Part shown: piece after piece, positions 20,879 to 33,040 of the stretch | Numbering within the stretch: position 1 is the stretch's first letter | How the letters are laid out: every line of letters starts with the position of its first letter | Source of the DNA: Eutypella sp. D-1 | Lineage: Eukaryota > Ascomycota > Sordariomycetes > Xylariales > Diatrypaceae | Reading direction: 5' to 3' | Assembly (NCBI GenBank): GCA_023313575.1 | Contig: JAJTTP010000018.1 | Coordinates: 310,001-374,000 of the forward strand | DNA length: 64,000 nucleotides | Program-made: the position numbers and the translations under genes | Notes under the pieces: generated by a model | Told to the model about the DNA's origin: nothing | The model's input: the letters and a program-made list of their open reading frames with translations, nothing else | The model's database searches: none

Positions 20879-22263
20879 GCTGATGGGGTGTGTTCGTGGC
20901 TGCAACTGAGAAGTTCAACTTCAGGGGTTATTTTCTTTCTTTCTTTGCCGGTTTGTCGTTTTCTTTCTTCATTTTTTTTACACGGACGGGGCGCAAATGG
21001 TTGCATAAAAGGACCGGCTAGATCTTTATACCTTGATACCCCCACGCCCGCGAGGCGAATCACTTGATTGCGGATTTGCGATGCCTTTATATAGACATGA
21101 GGTTATGAATCGATGCATTTTACGATATAGGCAGTTGATAAATCATAAATTGGTGTTTTGAGAATAGCATCGATTTGCTTATGCCTGACCGACCGACCGA
21201 CCGACCGATGCTTACCATGCTACTACATCCTATCGCATGCAGGGATTCATGGGCCAGAAGACCTCTGCAAGGTCTGAGCCTCGCAGCTCTTTTTACAAAA
21301 TACCGCTTCCTTGCAAGACATCCTTTCCTGTTCTTCCTTGCGGGTTTTAGTGGGCGATGGTAGGTCGAGTCGAGGCTGTGGCACAGGGCTAAGCCACTGC
21401 GTAACGTAAGCTACCTAAGTAAGGTGATGTGTCATCCATCACAAGCCACCTCCTGAAGATCTAGTGGGACTCCCCAGCATCACCAACTCAGCAGCATAAC
21501 TTGTGCAATATAAACATAATCACCATTTTTTGAGGTAAGCGCATAAAGATGGATGGTCTCATGGGAGTTTTTTTATTGATGGCGGAAGCGTTGAGCTAGC
21601 TAATCTGATACCCATGGTGGTGACCCTCTGAGGTGCTGTCGAAGCTGTCGATAGTTGGTTGGTGCGAGAAGAAGTGAATGAAAGAAAGAAAGAAGTAAAG
21701 AAAATCTCAAACTCCCCACTCATTAAAGGCCGTTGTCTATTCCAATTCAATCCGATTACACTATAACTGAAATAAGAAAAACCCAGAGAAAAGATGAAGA
21801 AATGATTGAGCGCATGAGTTGCTAGCTAGGCATGGCCTGAGAACTGAAATAAGGAAACGATACTCCTGATAACACAAGGAAAGTAGTAGAATAGGTTGCT
21901 TCGGTCGTTTCATTCCGTGTTCCTGAGCCTGGTGTTTCCTTCCGTCGGACTTCCAGGTGCACCACACGTGTGTCGAACCTCAGCCAGATGTTGCGCCACT
22001 CTGCGGTTCAGTTGCGCTGGTGTCCTTCCTCACATATATTGCCTCACTACGCATCTCGGATGCGTGGTTTCCTGGATTCACCGGACCGTCCTGGTTTTTC
22101 CACACTCTGTCATATTCCGTCAACATTTTGTGAACCCGCGGGGAAGGCGGATCATATCTATATTACGGTTTCAATCGTTAGATCCAGCTCGAAAGAGAAT
22201 GCCAAGGCATGTACGGATTAATAAACACTATGCTTACTGGTGAATGGTGTTTTCATGGCTTTC
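20879..22263. other. Intergenic between convergent ARB1 and SRR1-like genes
   Basis: No gene seen. T-rich 3' sequence follows ARB1 (20930-20985). A (GACC)n run lies at 21187-21208. Remaining open frames are short and without family features. Confidence 0.5.
21187..21208. repeat. (GACC)n microsatellite
   Basis: Five tetranucleotide units. Confidence 0.9.
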
Positions 22264-23179
22264 TCAGAGTATTGCCTTGGGGCGGAGCTTGAATTCAGCA
22301 GCAAACTGCCTGATTGCGATACGTGGCGAAATTGCCACTAATAGAGTTGTGTCGTCCACTTCCTTCAAAAAGTCGAGATACCCTCCGAGAATGTTAAGCC
22401 CCTTGCTTTTGAGGAACTTGTCATTGGCAGTGTAGGAAGTGTGGTGGACGTGACATGGGATTGATTTGCCGTCATGCTTCCTCTTGGAGATATACTCACG
22501 GATTTCCAAGAGCAATGAAAGCTTTTTTGCGTTCCTGTGACTTGTGGACATGTCGCCACTTGGTGGGTTTGCCGGTAGTTTGCCGGTGCCTATTGCAACA
22601 ATTTTGCTGACGTTAGTCATGCAGTCACCTATCTTCTCAAGAGCTTCCATGATTCGTTGATTGATCTCTCCTCTGTAATGCTCCCACTTCCTTTCATCGT
22701 AATGACGTCTTATTTCCTCCAATGACAAATCCTCACTCTGCTGAAGGAGTTCAAAGTAAGTTGGAAAGGGAATCCAATTGTAGCCCCTGTGCCCATTATT
22801 AATTTCATCAAGGAGTTCTTGGATTGGTATGAAAATCGGCCGCACGACAGTGCCCCTACAATTAACATCAGTAACTACGAGGTAATACGGCAGTATATAG
22901 AGAGGTTTAAAAAAGTTTGAGGACGAAGAATATTTACTGAACTTACCCCTTTATCGTGACTTTAAATGGGTATTCGACTCCATTCCAAAGTTTCAGTGTC
23001 ACAGGCTCATCTTTTGGCTCTCCTTCATACGCCTGGTAATGTTTGGTGAGAGAGTCGGCCCACTTGCAAACAGACTCGAAGTGCTTCCAGAGCGATTCCC
23101 CCTTCTCGTAACGGCGGTTGATATCGTTCTTGTCAGCTTCGGATATTTTGGCCCACAGCAGCTCTTTATCAGCCTCCAT
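22264..23179 (-). CDS. SRR1-like domain protein
   Basis: Minus-strand exons are 23179-22947 and 22855-22264, giving 274 residues. The intron has GTAAGT and TTGTAG ends and joins in phase 2. The C-terminal half (about residues 158-265) shows the SRR1-like pattern: SKIVAIGTGKL, a run of helices (AKKLSLLLEIREYISKR), HHTSYTANDKFLKSKGLNIL, then LDFLKEVDDTTLLVAISPRIAIRQF. SRR1 was defined in plant circadian signalling; fungal relatives are mostly uncharacterised and the biochemical role is unknown. The N-terminal half (WAKISEADKNDINRRYEKGE) is not recognised. The ATG at 23179 (MEADKELLW) is the first in frame; upstream codons in the frame begin with TTG. Codon usage is less GC-rich than in neighbouring genes, which may mark an accessory or faster-evolving gene. 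Confidence 0.75.
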
Positions 23180-25659
23180 GTTGAAGAAGGTTGATACGAT
23201 CAAAGGCAGGAGCTAGGCAGCTTGAGGTGCGATCCTGGCTTGTGATGAGGCATGAACTAGGTCCAAGGCTGTATATCGCATGGCTGTTGTCTAAGTGAGG
23301 TGATATGCGCATCACAGTTGGATGGACCGAGGGTATTTAAAGATGTTCATGGCAGTATGGCACGCAGCGGTGCTTCTCAGCCTTCTTGAGTCAAGGGGTA
23401 GGGTCAGGTTTACCCCTTTGCCCCCCGTTCGCATGATCTTCACTAGGTCGTTGCTAGGAGTCATGCGAAGGATTTGCATACCACTTGCTCTCTATTGTTT
23501 GCTGGATATAATATGATGAATCACACCTACTAAACACTGGTCAGTTTGAGGTATAATCAGACGCCACTTTCATATTAGAACTCGGCGTTGGGTAGAAATC
23601 TTGATATTCAGGAGCATACACCCACAGGGCTGCATTGGAGACAAACAGCCGTACCCCGGCCCGCTAAAGACGGCCCGGTACCGTGTTCGGAAAGCAGGGC
23701 CATCCGCGGCTGAGACTGAACTAACAGATGTCTGGTATAATTTTGCTAGGTTTTGTACATTCCTTGCCGTTGGTCACTGGTATACCTCTTTGTTCAATGG
23801 TTGATGACCAAAGTTATCTAGCAGATTTCACACGTAGTTACACCTAAGCTCACTAGTACACCTTGGTGAAATATTTCCAAAGGAATGTGCGACTCGCATA
23901 GAAAGAGGAGCCCGATATGGTAGTCATTCCCATGTTGGCTGAGTTATTATTCTCGTGGGTGACAGACGCCGGCTTTCGAGGGTGATAGACGGCAGGCCGA
24001 CCGGCCTTTGTCCACCAGGTAGCAGATCCCGCTCGAGCAGTATGACAGTTAGAGCAACCCCTGCAGGGACAAACACTCCGGCCTGTTGGGACTTTGGACT
24101 CCCAAATGTACTGGAATTTGGATACTCTCATGTCATTAACAGATGCAGGGTTTGAATGTGTTATCCAGACCCTTCATGATTTCTTTGACCCTCTCCATAT
24201 TAGGTAATCACGGTTCTTTGCTGCTACATTACGAGCAAATATCTCAGCCCATCGAACTGCATAACCACGTTCAAGTGAACCGCATACAACATATGAAAGG
24301 GTTGCTCATGGAATCTTCCAGCGGTGAAGAATAATTTAGCAAGGCTTGGGCTGCTGTTTGCTTCGTCGGTCTAAGGTCGGCTATCTTCCTTCGCATCCAG
24401 CCTTCTAGCTGGTCAAACCTTCCTCGGATCACCCGATCAGCATTCTTGATGCACATGGGATTTTCTACTAGACGGGGCATTCTTCCCTGCAAATTGGGCG
24501 GGCCAGGCTGCAAACAAGACATACTGGTCGCAGGGGGTACGTATTCGCGGCTAGTCAATATATTGCCGTGTTCTTATATCTTCCATTGCCGTATGCGAGT
24601 GTTGGGGGCGGGCGCTGCTCCTTCGCCATGCACCTCCCATCCTGGCTACCATCCTATTGGCTACCGTCACGCTCAGCCTGGTGCCGGCGACAGCCTGCCG
24701 ATCATCTAACCAAGCAAACACGGCTGAAAATCTAGGAGGGTATGCCGCCCCTCTCCATCCGAGGCCACATAGCTCATATCCATGTCCTCCTTTGAACTTA
24801 CCGGGTGCTTGTTAAGAGCGAAGCAGGATCTTCAGGCCTTCCAGATCGCGACGCGCGGTCATCATGAAGCCCTGTCTATCTGCAGACTTGGCGCTCTCTC
24901 TGTTGATATCACCCACACAACTGTCAACATCGGCTTCAGCATGCCGAAGCCGGCTCATATTTGCTCCCTCCATGTCCAGATTGTGCCGGTGACGTTGACA
25001 ACTCACTTGCGGGGATGACTATTCAGCTGAGTTCCTCTGATCTTAGGGGAAACGGAAGACCCAATGAGTACCTAGAGCACCACCACCCCCAGGGGCAATT
25101 GCATCATAGCAAACTTCACATATAGACGAGACGGCAACTTCAACTACCTGGAAAGCACCAGACGTGACTATAGCAGCGCATACCATGACTGTAGCAATAC
25201 ACATATTAATATAGCGTCATCGAGTGATATTGGCCTACTTGGGAAGCACATCTGGCACTTCGTAGTGTCGGTACACCCCTAGTTCCCAGTATACTTATCT
25301 CCTTTTACTAACAACATACTTCACTGACCTCAGGGGGAAAGTGGGGTATGGGACGGGGAGGGGGCTTTCTGCCAGACCATGATGTAGCACAACACTCCTC
25401 AAGTAATGTCCACAGATGCAAGGTACGCTTTCATAGGAGGCACTTGCTAAAGTTACTCATTTTGAACGGCATGGACCCCGTTTTGCATTATAGAATTTCT
25501 AGCTTTATGTTGCGAAGAACAGTAAGGACCAGTTAAAGGTGTTGATAAGCTATAGGCATCGACTGTTGTAGTCTATCAATATATTTCGGGTATTATTTTC
25601 ATTGAATTCTGGATGCTACCTATATACGGGTCAGATATTCGCGCTAGTCATCTTTAAAT
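23180..25659. other. Intergenic, no supportable gene
   Basis: About 2.5 kb. Open frames such as 24271-24558 and 23853-24131 lack recognisable features. It may contain decayed sequence, but I cannot identify a source. Confidence 0.5.
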
Positions 25660-26982
25660 TTATCTCAGCACGGCAGTTTGAAGATTAGGCAGCCGTTCGC
25701 TTCCTATCAGACTCTTGGCATCTTCCTCAGTCCACTCTGTTTCCCGAGCTCCATGATACAAACACAGATATTCCAGCTGCTCCGGCAGCGCATCAACCAG
25801 GGGCAAAGGCGGGGCATTACGGTCGTCCTCGCTGTCGCTGTCCAGCCAGTCGGACACCGCATCGCCCACCAGCACCATCGACTGAATGCTGAGCTCCTTC
25901 AAGCCCGCCAGTCCCCGCAGGGATCCCAGCCGGCCCTTGGTCTCTTCCTCCTGATAGTTGAAGGACTCGCGGAAGTCGAGGTCTAGGACCTCGAGCTCGC
26001 GCGCCGCGCCCTCGCGCAAGACTTGCCCCATCAGCCCTATGTCGAGCATATCGCAGTCCCCTACTGTCGGAGGCCCCCATACGATACGCAGCTTGCGCAA
26101 TCCTGGCAGCAGGCGCAGTATTGCCTGAAGGTCCTCGGCGTCGACGAGCGAGTATAAAAGCTGTACTTCTTTCAAGTTCGGGTTCGTGAAGGGAGGTGGC
26201 GGCTGCTCGAGTCCCCAGAGGCACGCCTTGATCGAGTATCCCTCGAATCGCTCCAGGGTAGGGGGTTTCAGCATCGCCCACATATCGAACATGGGCACCG
26301 CGCCCTTCCCCTCCCAGTGCGAAAGCGTCAGCACCCTCAGGCGAGATAACGGCCCGTTGTCTGGCGTCGCGTCTTCTGCTTGGTCCGAGCTTGAGGAATT
26401 ACCCGGTGGGGTCGCCCAGCCGCTGACAACGCTGATGATATACTCGTATCGATCTAGAACCGTGATACTCAGCCTTTCAAGGTTCTTCATCAGCAAAATG
26501 AACACAGCGACCGCGATATCCTGAGCGTCCCCAGTCCCGTCCCGCAGGGACCGCTGGAATCCGCGGACCTGCTCTCGAAGAGCAGCGGGACACTTCCTTA
26601 TCACGGCGTCGACGTCTCTCCGCACGCTTTCCTCGTCTATGTACGACTCGCCGAAGTGCACATGCTGCACGAACCCGGCCAAGGCCGGGCGCTCGGCTAG
26701 AGTCCTGCGCAGCGAGGTGTGACTGAAGATTAATTCCGGAAGGCGCTGATACAGTAGCGGCCGAGCGATGCGGCAGAATCTCTTCGAGACCAGACATGTG
26801 CTGGATAATGCTTGAAGGCGCGGTCGTTCAGAGCTGAAGTCTATCCACTGGTCGTGAGATGGCACGGTGAGACGCAGGTGCGAGAACACTCGCTGCCAGA
26901 TCTCGTCTGAGAGATCAACCGTCATGCATTGAACTAGCGGCGTATGCATAGAAAGGTGGACGGACTGTGAATGGGCGGGCAT
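25660..26982 (-). CDS. F-box domain protein with leucine-rich C-terminal region
   Basis: Single-exon frame of 440 residues, ATG at 26982. Residues about 22-80 read VDLSDEIWQRVFSHLRL...LQALSSTCLVSKRFCRIARPLLY, the F-box pattern that binds Skp1 in SCF ubiquitin ligases. The rest has spaced leucine-rich segments (LERLSITVLDRYEYI, LSRLRVLTLSHWEG, LQAILRLLPGLRKLRIVWGPP, LRGLAGLKELSIQSMVLVG, LEYLCLYHGA) typical of fungal F-box/LRR-like substrate receptors. The family is large and variable, so the substrate cannot be guessed. It lies between gene-poor spacers of about 2.5 and 4.1 kb, common for lineage-specific F-box genes. Confidence 0.8.
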   Translation of the reverse strand: MPAHSQSVHLSMHTPLVQCMTVDLSDEIWQRVFSHLRLTVPSHDQWIDFSSERPRLQALSSTCLVSKRFCRIARPLLYQRLPELIFSHTSLRRTLAERPALAGFVQHVHFGESYIDEESVRRDVDAVIRKCPAALREQVRGFQRSLRDGTGDAQDIAVAVFILLMKNLERLSITVLDRYEYIISVVSGWATPPGNSSSSDQAEDATPDNGPLSRLRVLTLSHWEGKGAVPMFDMWAMLKPPTLERFEGYSIKACLWGLEQPPPPFTNPNLKEVQLLYSLVDAEDLQAILRLLPGLRKLRIVWGPPTVGDCDMLDIGLMGQVLREGAARELEVLDLDFRESFNYQEEETKGRLGSLRGLAGLKELSIQSMVLVGDAVSDWLDSDSEDDRNAPPLPLVDALPEQLEYLCLYHGARETEWTEEDAKSLIGSERLPNLQTAVLR

Positions 26983-29900
26983 ACATAGGGGCTACATACA
27001 TGTTGATGAAGCGGTTACTTAGATGATAGAGAAGTGGAGCGAAGGATCACATTTTCGACCCATACCCCAACCCCGGTATTTCCAAGATTATCACGTGATC
27101 CCGCCAATCCCATAGCATCGGATGGGATAGATGATCTCCTCATTCTTTTCACGATCAGTCGAGAAGGAAGGTTGGCTTCCATAAGCAAGCCCCCAAGATA
27201 TCATGGCATAGTCAAAGCACGGGGTGAAGTGTACGTGAACTAGGTGATTCTTTTCCCCACGACATGAAACATATCGTGAATTGGACGTGAAGGTCTTCCA
27301 TGCCAATCTCCAGGACGTTGCTTGCCGTGGTGTAAGAAGTGCTATACATATGTTTACCCAGCCCCCTTTGCTTACCTCTGACCCACTATAGGGGCTCAAA
27401 CTGAATGTAACACAAATCGCAAGTCTCTGACAAGCTTAGTAAGTCCCTACTCTTCTTCAGAGGTTTATCCCTCAGGGGCAGGGGGGTAAGTATGAAGACC
27501 TAATGAGCCCGCCCGCCATTAGTTATAGGAGAAGGAGTCCTTTTCGATCCTAGCAATATGGATTATGATCTTTTCGATGGCGAGATCTAGTAATTTAGAA
27601 GGCGAGACTTCAGTCCCAGTGGATCCGTCCCTCTTTCATCACCCCCGTTTACGTTATATTTTGAGGGCAGTCCCTGCATCTACATGCATGCAGGTGATCG
27701 AATTGGCAAATCCTGCTTCGAGGCTGTGCTTCGGAATTGACGGGAGGGGTTGAACGCGCATTTTACGTCTCGGTATCGATCAATCACCGAGTTCGCCAAG
27801 CTAGGCATGTCCATGTCAGATCGATGGGATGTCACATCGAGAGGTTCCGAGGGATCTTTCCGATGGAACCCTCCTGAGGTTGATATATCACAGCCGCTTG
27901 GGGGTTATAGTAATTGATCACTGGGCATTGGCCATGAAGCCAGGCGCTTTGATCATGAACTTCAGGTAAGACGTCATCGAACTTATGCCTAACAGGCAGA
28001 ATTCGCCGGGCACCGTGGATTCGGATGGTGGCGGCTCACGACGGCACCGCCGCATGTCCCCTCAGACAACTCTCGGGCGACAGCCCGGTTCGGCGCCGAG
28101 TCATCTGAAAGGGGGGTTTCCGCTGAGATGAGACCAATGGAGGGGCAGATTCAACGCGGGTATTATCCAACGCGGGCATTATCTCAATTGAACATATGTT
28201 GTGACACGGAGGCCTCACAATTCTGTAAATAATTATCCGTAAGCAGCTATTGATCCAGGCTCGAGCCGTGCCGCCCGTAGGGCACCAGCAGACCGTGTAT
28301 GGTCGCATTTTCCGTTGGTGTGCCGATGATCTCATTGGCTGGATGCGCGGGATAATGTGCGCCTCGATGGTGAGTCGTTTAGAAGGGCGCGAAGGGCCTA
28401 AAATGGGTCTAAAATGGGCTGTGAAGCCCACGATGCCCTGCCGCGTCACCGTCCACCTACCTTGTAGGTCGGGTAGAGATCGAGGATGCCTGAAGACGGT
28501 CTTTTATGCGATTTATCTGATTCGCTTCGGGAGAGCCACATTGCAGGCCCACGTGGGTGATGCACGTGGGTGGTCAGAGGTCTTCCTATCAGAGGAAAAG
28601 AAAAGGAGCGAACAATAAATGCGCAAGAATCAATCTACTGCAGCGAAGTCCTGCAAGAAGATTATCATCATCAGATATTGTCGTATCCTCGGTGAGTTAG
28701 GTCTGCATACAATGAGTATTCTTTTATTTACTTAGGTAGGTTTGGGGATTTGGGGGATTTCCAAGTTGGGCTGGGTGGGCGCCCCTCGTAATTATATATT
28801 TCTTACATAATCGGGTGATATATCGTTTACAATATCACATGTGGCTAGGTCCCGTTTAGGCGCAGTTTGGGGCCGTTAGCCGTGCCGCACTCCCGTTCAG
28901 GGGTAAATGAGGCCCGAAGAAAAAAGAAAGACGTTCGGGGTAAGGCAGGAAAGGTAGACTTAAGCTTTGGCCGTGCAAATGCCACGGATGCTTAGCGATT
29001 CTAGTGGAGGTGACCATGCTACTTGGCACCTGGGCAACTTAATGACAGGCAGAATAAGGCGAGCTTGGGCGGGCTTGGCGATTAGGATAAGGGGTACTTA
29101 GGCGCTTTGTCCGAGGCTTATCGGGTACCTAATGTTAGTAGGTGCTTTAGCGGTTCTTAGCGATGCTTAGCAAGGCTTGTACAACTAACAGGGAAGCAGA
29201 TAAGCCAATCAGACGAGTAGCTATCCGAATAGTCCAAGGTTCGAAACAATGAACAAAAAAAAGAACAAAAGACTTGATGGCTGTCAATACACGTAGCGAT
29301 AACTTAGGAGGCATTATGTTATAACAACAATAGGTAGGTAGGTTAAAGTAAGGATCTTTTGTACGTAGGTAGGTAGGTAGGTAGGTAGGTGATGATGTAG
29401 TCTTAAAGAATTCTCGGAAGCTGTTTGGCTGACAGGTACACGACATGTCAACATGACATATCCAACCTAGGTCCCCAAGCCCTAGGGACGGGATAGAGTC
29501 CGATGAGGTTTGTTGCCGAGCTTTAGGCTGTCCTCTGTGTAATGTCGGGTGCTGTGCTCCGTATGACACCGGTTGTTGGCTGGCGCCCTTGCTTACCTGT
29601 GGCTTTCCTTCGTACGCTTGGAAACAGGATTTATCATAGGAAGGGGGCCATCCCAGATAAATATCGAAGACGTAGTCGAGTCGATTAAATACCTGATGAG
29701 AAGACAACCTTGGAACCTGGAACGCTTTCACCTGGGCAGGTTTAATACATCTATAAATGCCCAGGCGTAGATACCTCTCCTGACAGTACGTACCTTCCCC
29801 GGTAATGAATGAATAAGGTATCTACATGAAATTTCCTACTTGGGTTAGTTAGTCTAGGTAAACGTCAACACGCGAAGTCTTTACAGTAGGAAAGTACAAT

Positions 29901-31109
29901 CCATTGGATATATCGGGAATGTATGTACTCCATAATAGGTTTACCTGGCAGGAGGAACCTTGTAACCTTAAACTTGGAAGGCTCTAAATGTGGGCAGTTA
30001 GCTCGTCTTACCATCACATTCCTCCAACGATCCTTTTTTTCCTCTTTGTCTTTCACACATCAAGTCTGCTACTGACAACCTTCAGGGCTACCTAGGTGAT
30101 TTTTTAAATATCTGCTCGATATCCTTTTTTTAACGTACATAGTTGGAATAATAATTTCCCTTCGCATCACTCATTCAATACTTTTCCCGTCTAAATATCG
30201 GCAAATAGGAAGAAGAAAAGGCCCGGCGCGTACGAAGGGATTGAGTGGAATCACCGTGATTACTCGGTAGATACCGACAACAGCCACATTTTCAAGGACT
30301 AAGGTTGACTTGACATCACCAACGCCGGCCCCCAAACCCCAAACTCGAAAGACCTGGACATATCTTGGCGTTTTATGGTAGTCGAAACATTCTATCTGCC
30401 GTCATCATGGAGCCAAATCGGAACAGTGGCAGTTGTAAGTTATCCTTATAGTTGACCGTTTATAAAGCAGATCCCCATCTTCATCAAATATGTCTTGGCG
30501 AGGACGCTTATCATGGATGTTATCGACGCTACGCGTCTCCTGACTCCTGATATTCTTAAAATCTCTCAGGATTCCCTACCAAAAAAGGATTATTTCCCCT
30601 CTATCATTACCCGGGCCCCTTTCACAACCAATGAGTGTTGGCAGGGATTCAGTCACCGGTGCTACCTACATCAGATCAAACCATTATTATGCTACCCAGC
30701 TGCCAGTTCTGCTGGCCGGGAGCATAGCCCGGGGCGCATGGTCAAGAGGAGTTCATCCCAGCTTGTTTGCCTTGCGCATTCACCATTCACCGGCGTCGAG
30801 TGAGACGAGTTGACTGTTGCTATCCATGAATAGATTGCTCCTTGAAATCATGTACTGTATACGTCGCTATATATGTATTCTGTAACCCAGATATCACTCA
30901 TTGTTTGCTATCCCTTTTCGCTTGAAACTGTTTGCTGACCTCTCTGGTTTGTCACCACCACCACCATCCATCATTGCCTATGTATTTTTTGTGCTTAATC
31001 TCTTCTGCTAATGCCCGATGGAAGCATATTCTTCCTCCTTTCCTTTTTTATTTTTTCTTCTACCTTTCTACACCGAACCTAAGGCGCCTCATATCAATAC
31101 ATACTTACC
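26983..31109. other. 4.1-kb intergenic region upstream of VCX1, no supportable gene
   Basis: Short frames only (for example 28036-28449 minus, 29147-29731 minus, 30513-30803 plus), none with family motifs. It includes a (GTAG)n run at 29365-29390 and other TACCTA/TAGGTA motifs. The pyrimidine-rich sequence at 31000-31105 is the likely VCX1 promoter/leader. Confidence 0.5.
29365..29390. repeat. (GTAG)n microsatellite
   Basis: Six to seven GTAG units. A shorter copy lies at about 29329-29342. Confidence 0.9.
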
Positions 31110-33040
31110 ATGCATCCATTAGATAATATTATGAGAACGCGGGCGCAGGCCAGTAAAGAGGCTCGCCGCAGCGCCGGAGGATGGGCGTTCAACCCTTTCA
31201 CCCACAACTACACACCAGCACCACCACCGAGAGCGAATACCCTCGACGCTGAACAGGGGCAGACAAACAGATACAATACTACTGATGGTCTGACCCATGC
31301 AGCTACGGCGCCCTCGCAAATACATCATGAGCAAAGCGACGTCACCGCCGTGGCTGAAGACGAGATTATCCCCGTTGGCGAAGTGGGTTCCGAGCGCGCC
31401 CTCAATGAACCCGGATCCGGTTTGCGACAACGTGTGGGAACGGGAAGTGTGGCGGCCGCTGGCGGCGATGCTCAGAAGCCGGAGGACGAAAAGCCCAAGG
31501 AGAAGTTGACACTTGGTTTCCTGAGGCACATTCCCCCCAAAGAGCCCTATACGTGGAAGAATCAACTGCGCCGAACTGTGGGCAGTTCATGGATCAACAT
31601 TTTGCTCGTATGTGCCCCTGTCGGTATCGTGACCAACTATACCGGGGTAAGCGGACAGGCCGTGTTCGCTATCAACTTTATTGCCATTATCCCGCTCGCT
31701 GCCATGCTCGGATTTGCGACTGAGGAGATTGCCCTACGTACAGGCGAGACCCTCGGTGGACTTATCAATGCAACCTTTGGGTGAGTACAAGGTCCTTGCT
31801 CCTTGGCCACGAGTCACGCCCCACCCACCGGCGCCCAGGAGACGCCCAGGAGACGCTGACAGCCAATAGCAATGCCGTCGAGCTCATCGTCGCCATCATC
31901 GCCCTGGCCGATAACCAGGTAATAGTGGTCCAGACTTCACTTATCGGTAGTGTCCTCTCGAATTTGCTTCTCGTTCTTGGCATGTGCTTTCTGCTAGGTG
32001 GATATAATCGACCGGAACAGTACTTCAACACTACTGTTGCTCAAACTGCCGCCAGTGTCTTGGCCCTGGCGCTTGGTAGTCTGATCATACCCGCCATCTT
32101 CACCTACAATACGGGTATCGTTGGCGGTGACGTTGCGAAGCTATCCCACGGTGTCTCTGTCATTCTCCTATTCGTCTATGCCTGCTATCTCTTCTTCCAA
32201 CTGAAGACGCATAGTGAGATGTTTAATGAGGAGAGCCAGAAGGTCCCGGGCAGGCAGTACGAGATGCCTGGCAAGGAAATGTTCAACAAGCTCGTGAAGA
32301 AGAAGGAAAGCCTTCCAGAGAACGCAATTGCTTCCGGCCTCGCCCGGTCGGGTGCTGGTGCTGCCTTTGCCACTGCCCCTGCGGAACATCGCAGCATGGG
32401 GGCTATGATGATGGGCCCGAATACCCATCACGTCGAAGAGGATGAGGATGAGGATGAGGGACCCCAGCTACACATCGGCGTCGCCTTCGCTCAAATGACC
32501 ATTGTTACCGTCATCATCGCGTTCTGCGCCGAGGCCATGGTGAGCGGGATCGAGGACATTACGTCCACGGGCGTTATCAGCGAAGAGTTCGTCGGACTTA
32601 TCCTTCTGCCCATCGTCGGAAACGCCTGTGAGCACGTGACGGCTATCACGGTTGCCATGAAGGACAAGATGGACCTTGCCATCGGTGTCGCCATCGGATC
32701 CTCGATGCAGGTCGCCTTGTTTCTCATTCCCCTGCTTGTTATTATCGGCTGGGGTATGGGCAACGAGTACATGAACCTCGCCTTCGACCCCTTTCAGGTG
32801 GTCGTCTTGTTCGTCTCCATCCTCCTCGTCAACTACCTCATCAGCGACGGAAAAAGTCATTGGCTTGAAGGCATGCTACTAATGTGCTTGTATTTCATCA
32901 TCGCTGTCTGCACCTGGTGTAAGTTGTAACCCCATTCATTTGACTGCGATGAACATGGTATACTGACTGGTTCCGAAACAGGGTACCCTGCAGATCAAGA
33001 TCCCACAACACCGGGAATCCAGACGGAGGCTCACGGTTAA
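31110..33040 (+). CDS. VCX1: Vacuolar Ca2+/H+ exchanger (CAX family, VCX1-like)
   Basis: Exons are 31110-31780, 31870-32918 and 32982-33040, giving 592 residues. The protein exchanges cytosolic Ca2+ (and Mn2+ in some members) for vacuolar H+. The two ion-binding repeats are clear: GNAVELIVAIIALAD at residue about 224, restored only by splicing intron 1, and GNACEHVTAITVAM at about 474. Hydrophobic helices follow each, and an acidic stretch (HVEEDEDEDEGPQLH) separates the two halves as in this family. The long N-terminus (about 150 residues) is hydrophilic and could be regulatory. Intron 2 (GTAAGT...AACAG) joins CTW to WYPADQDP, adding an 18-residue tail. Intron ends are GT-AG throughout. Confidence 0.93.

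Noticed and set aside
23627..23745. Weak resemblance to the first half of a fungal 5S rRNA (GTGT..GGAAAGCAGGGC..TCCG)
   Set aside because: Only about 40 bases look similar, judged against a remembered consensus, and the second half including the internal promoter is absent. An Infernal 5S model scan would decide.
28036..28449. 137-codon minus-strand frame
   Set aside because: No family motif, no obvious splice partners and atypical composition; could be a decayed sequence but the source is not recognisable.
30400..30803. Possible small two-exon gene starting ATGGAGCCAAATCGG
   Set aside because: The only intron that could join it to the following frame is about 36 nt, too short, and the phases do not match. 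The frame from 30513 has no recognisable family.
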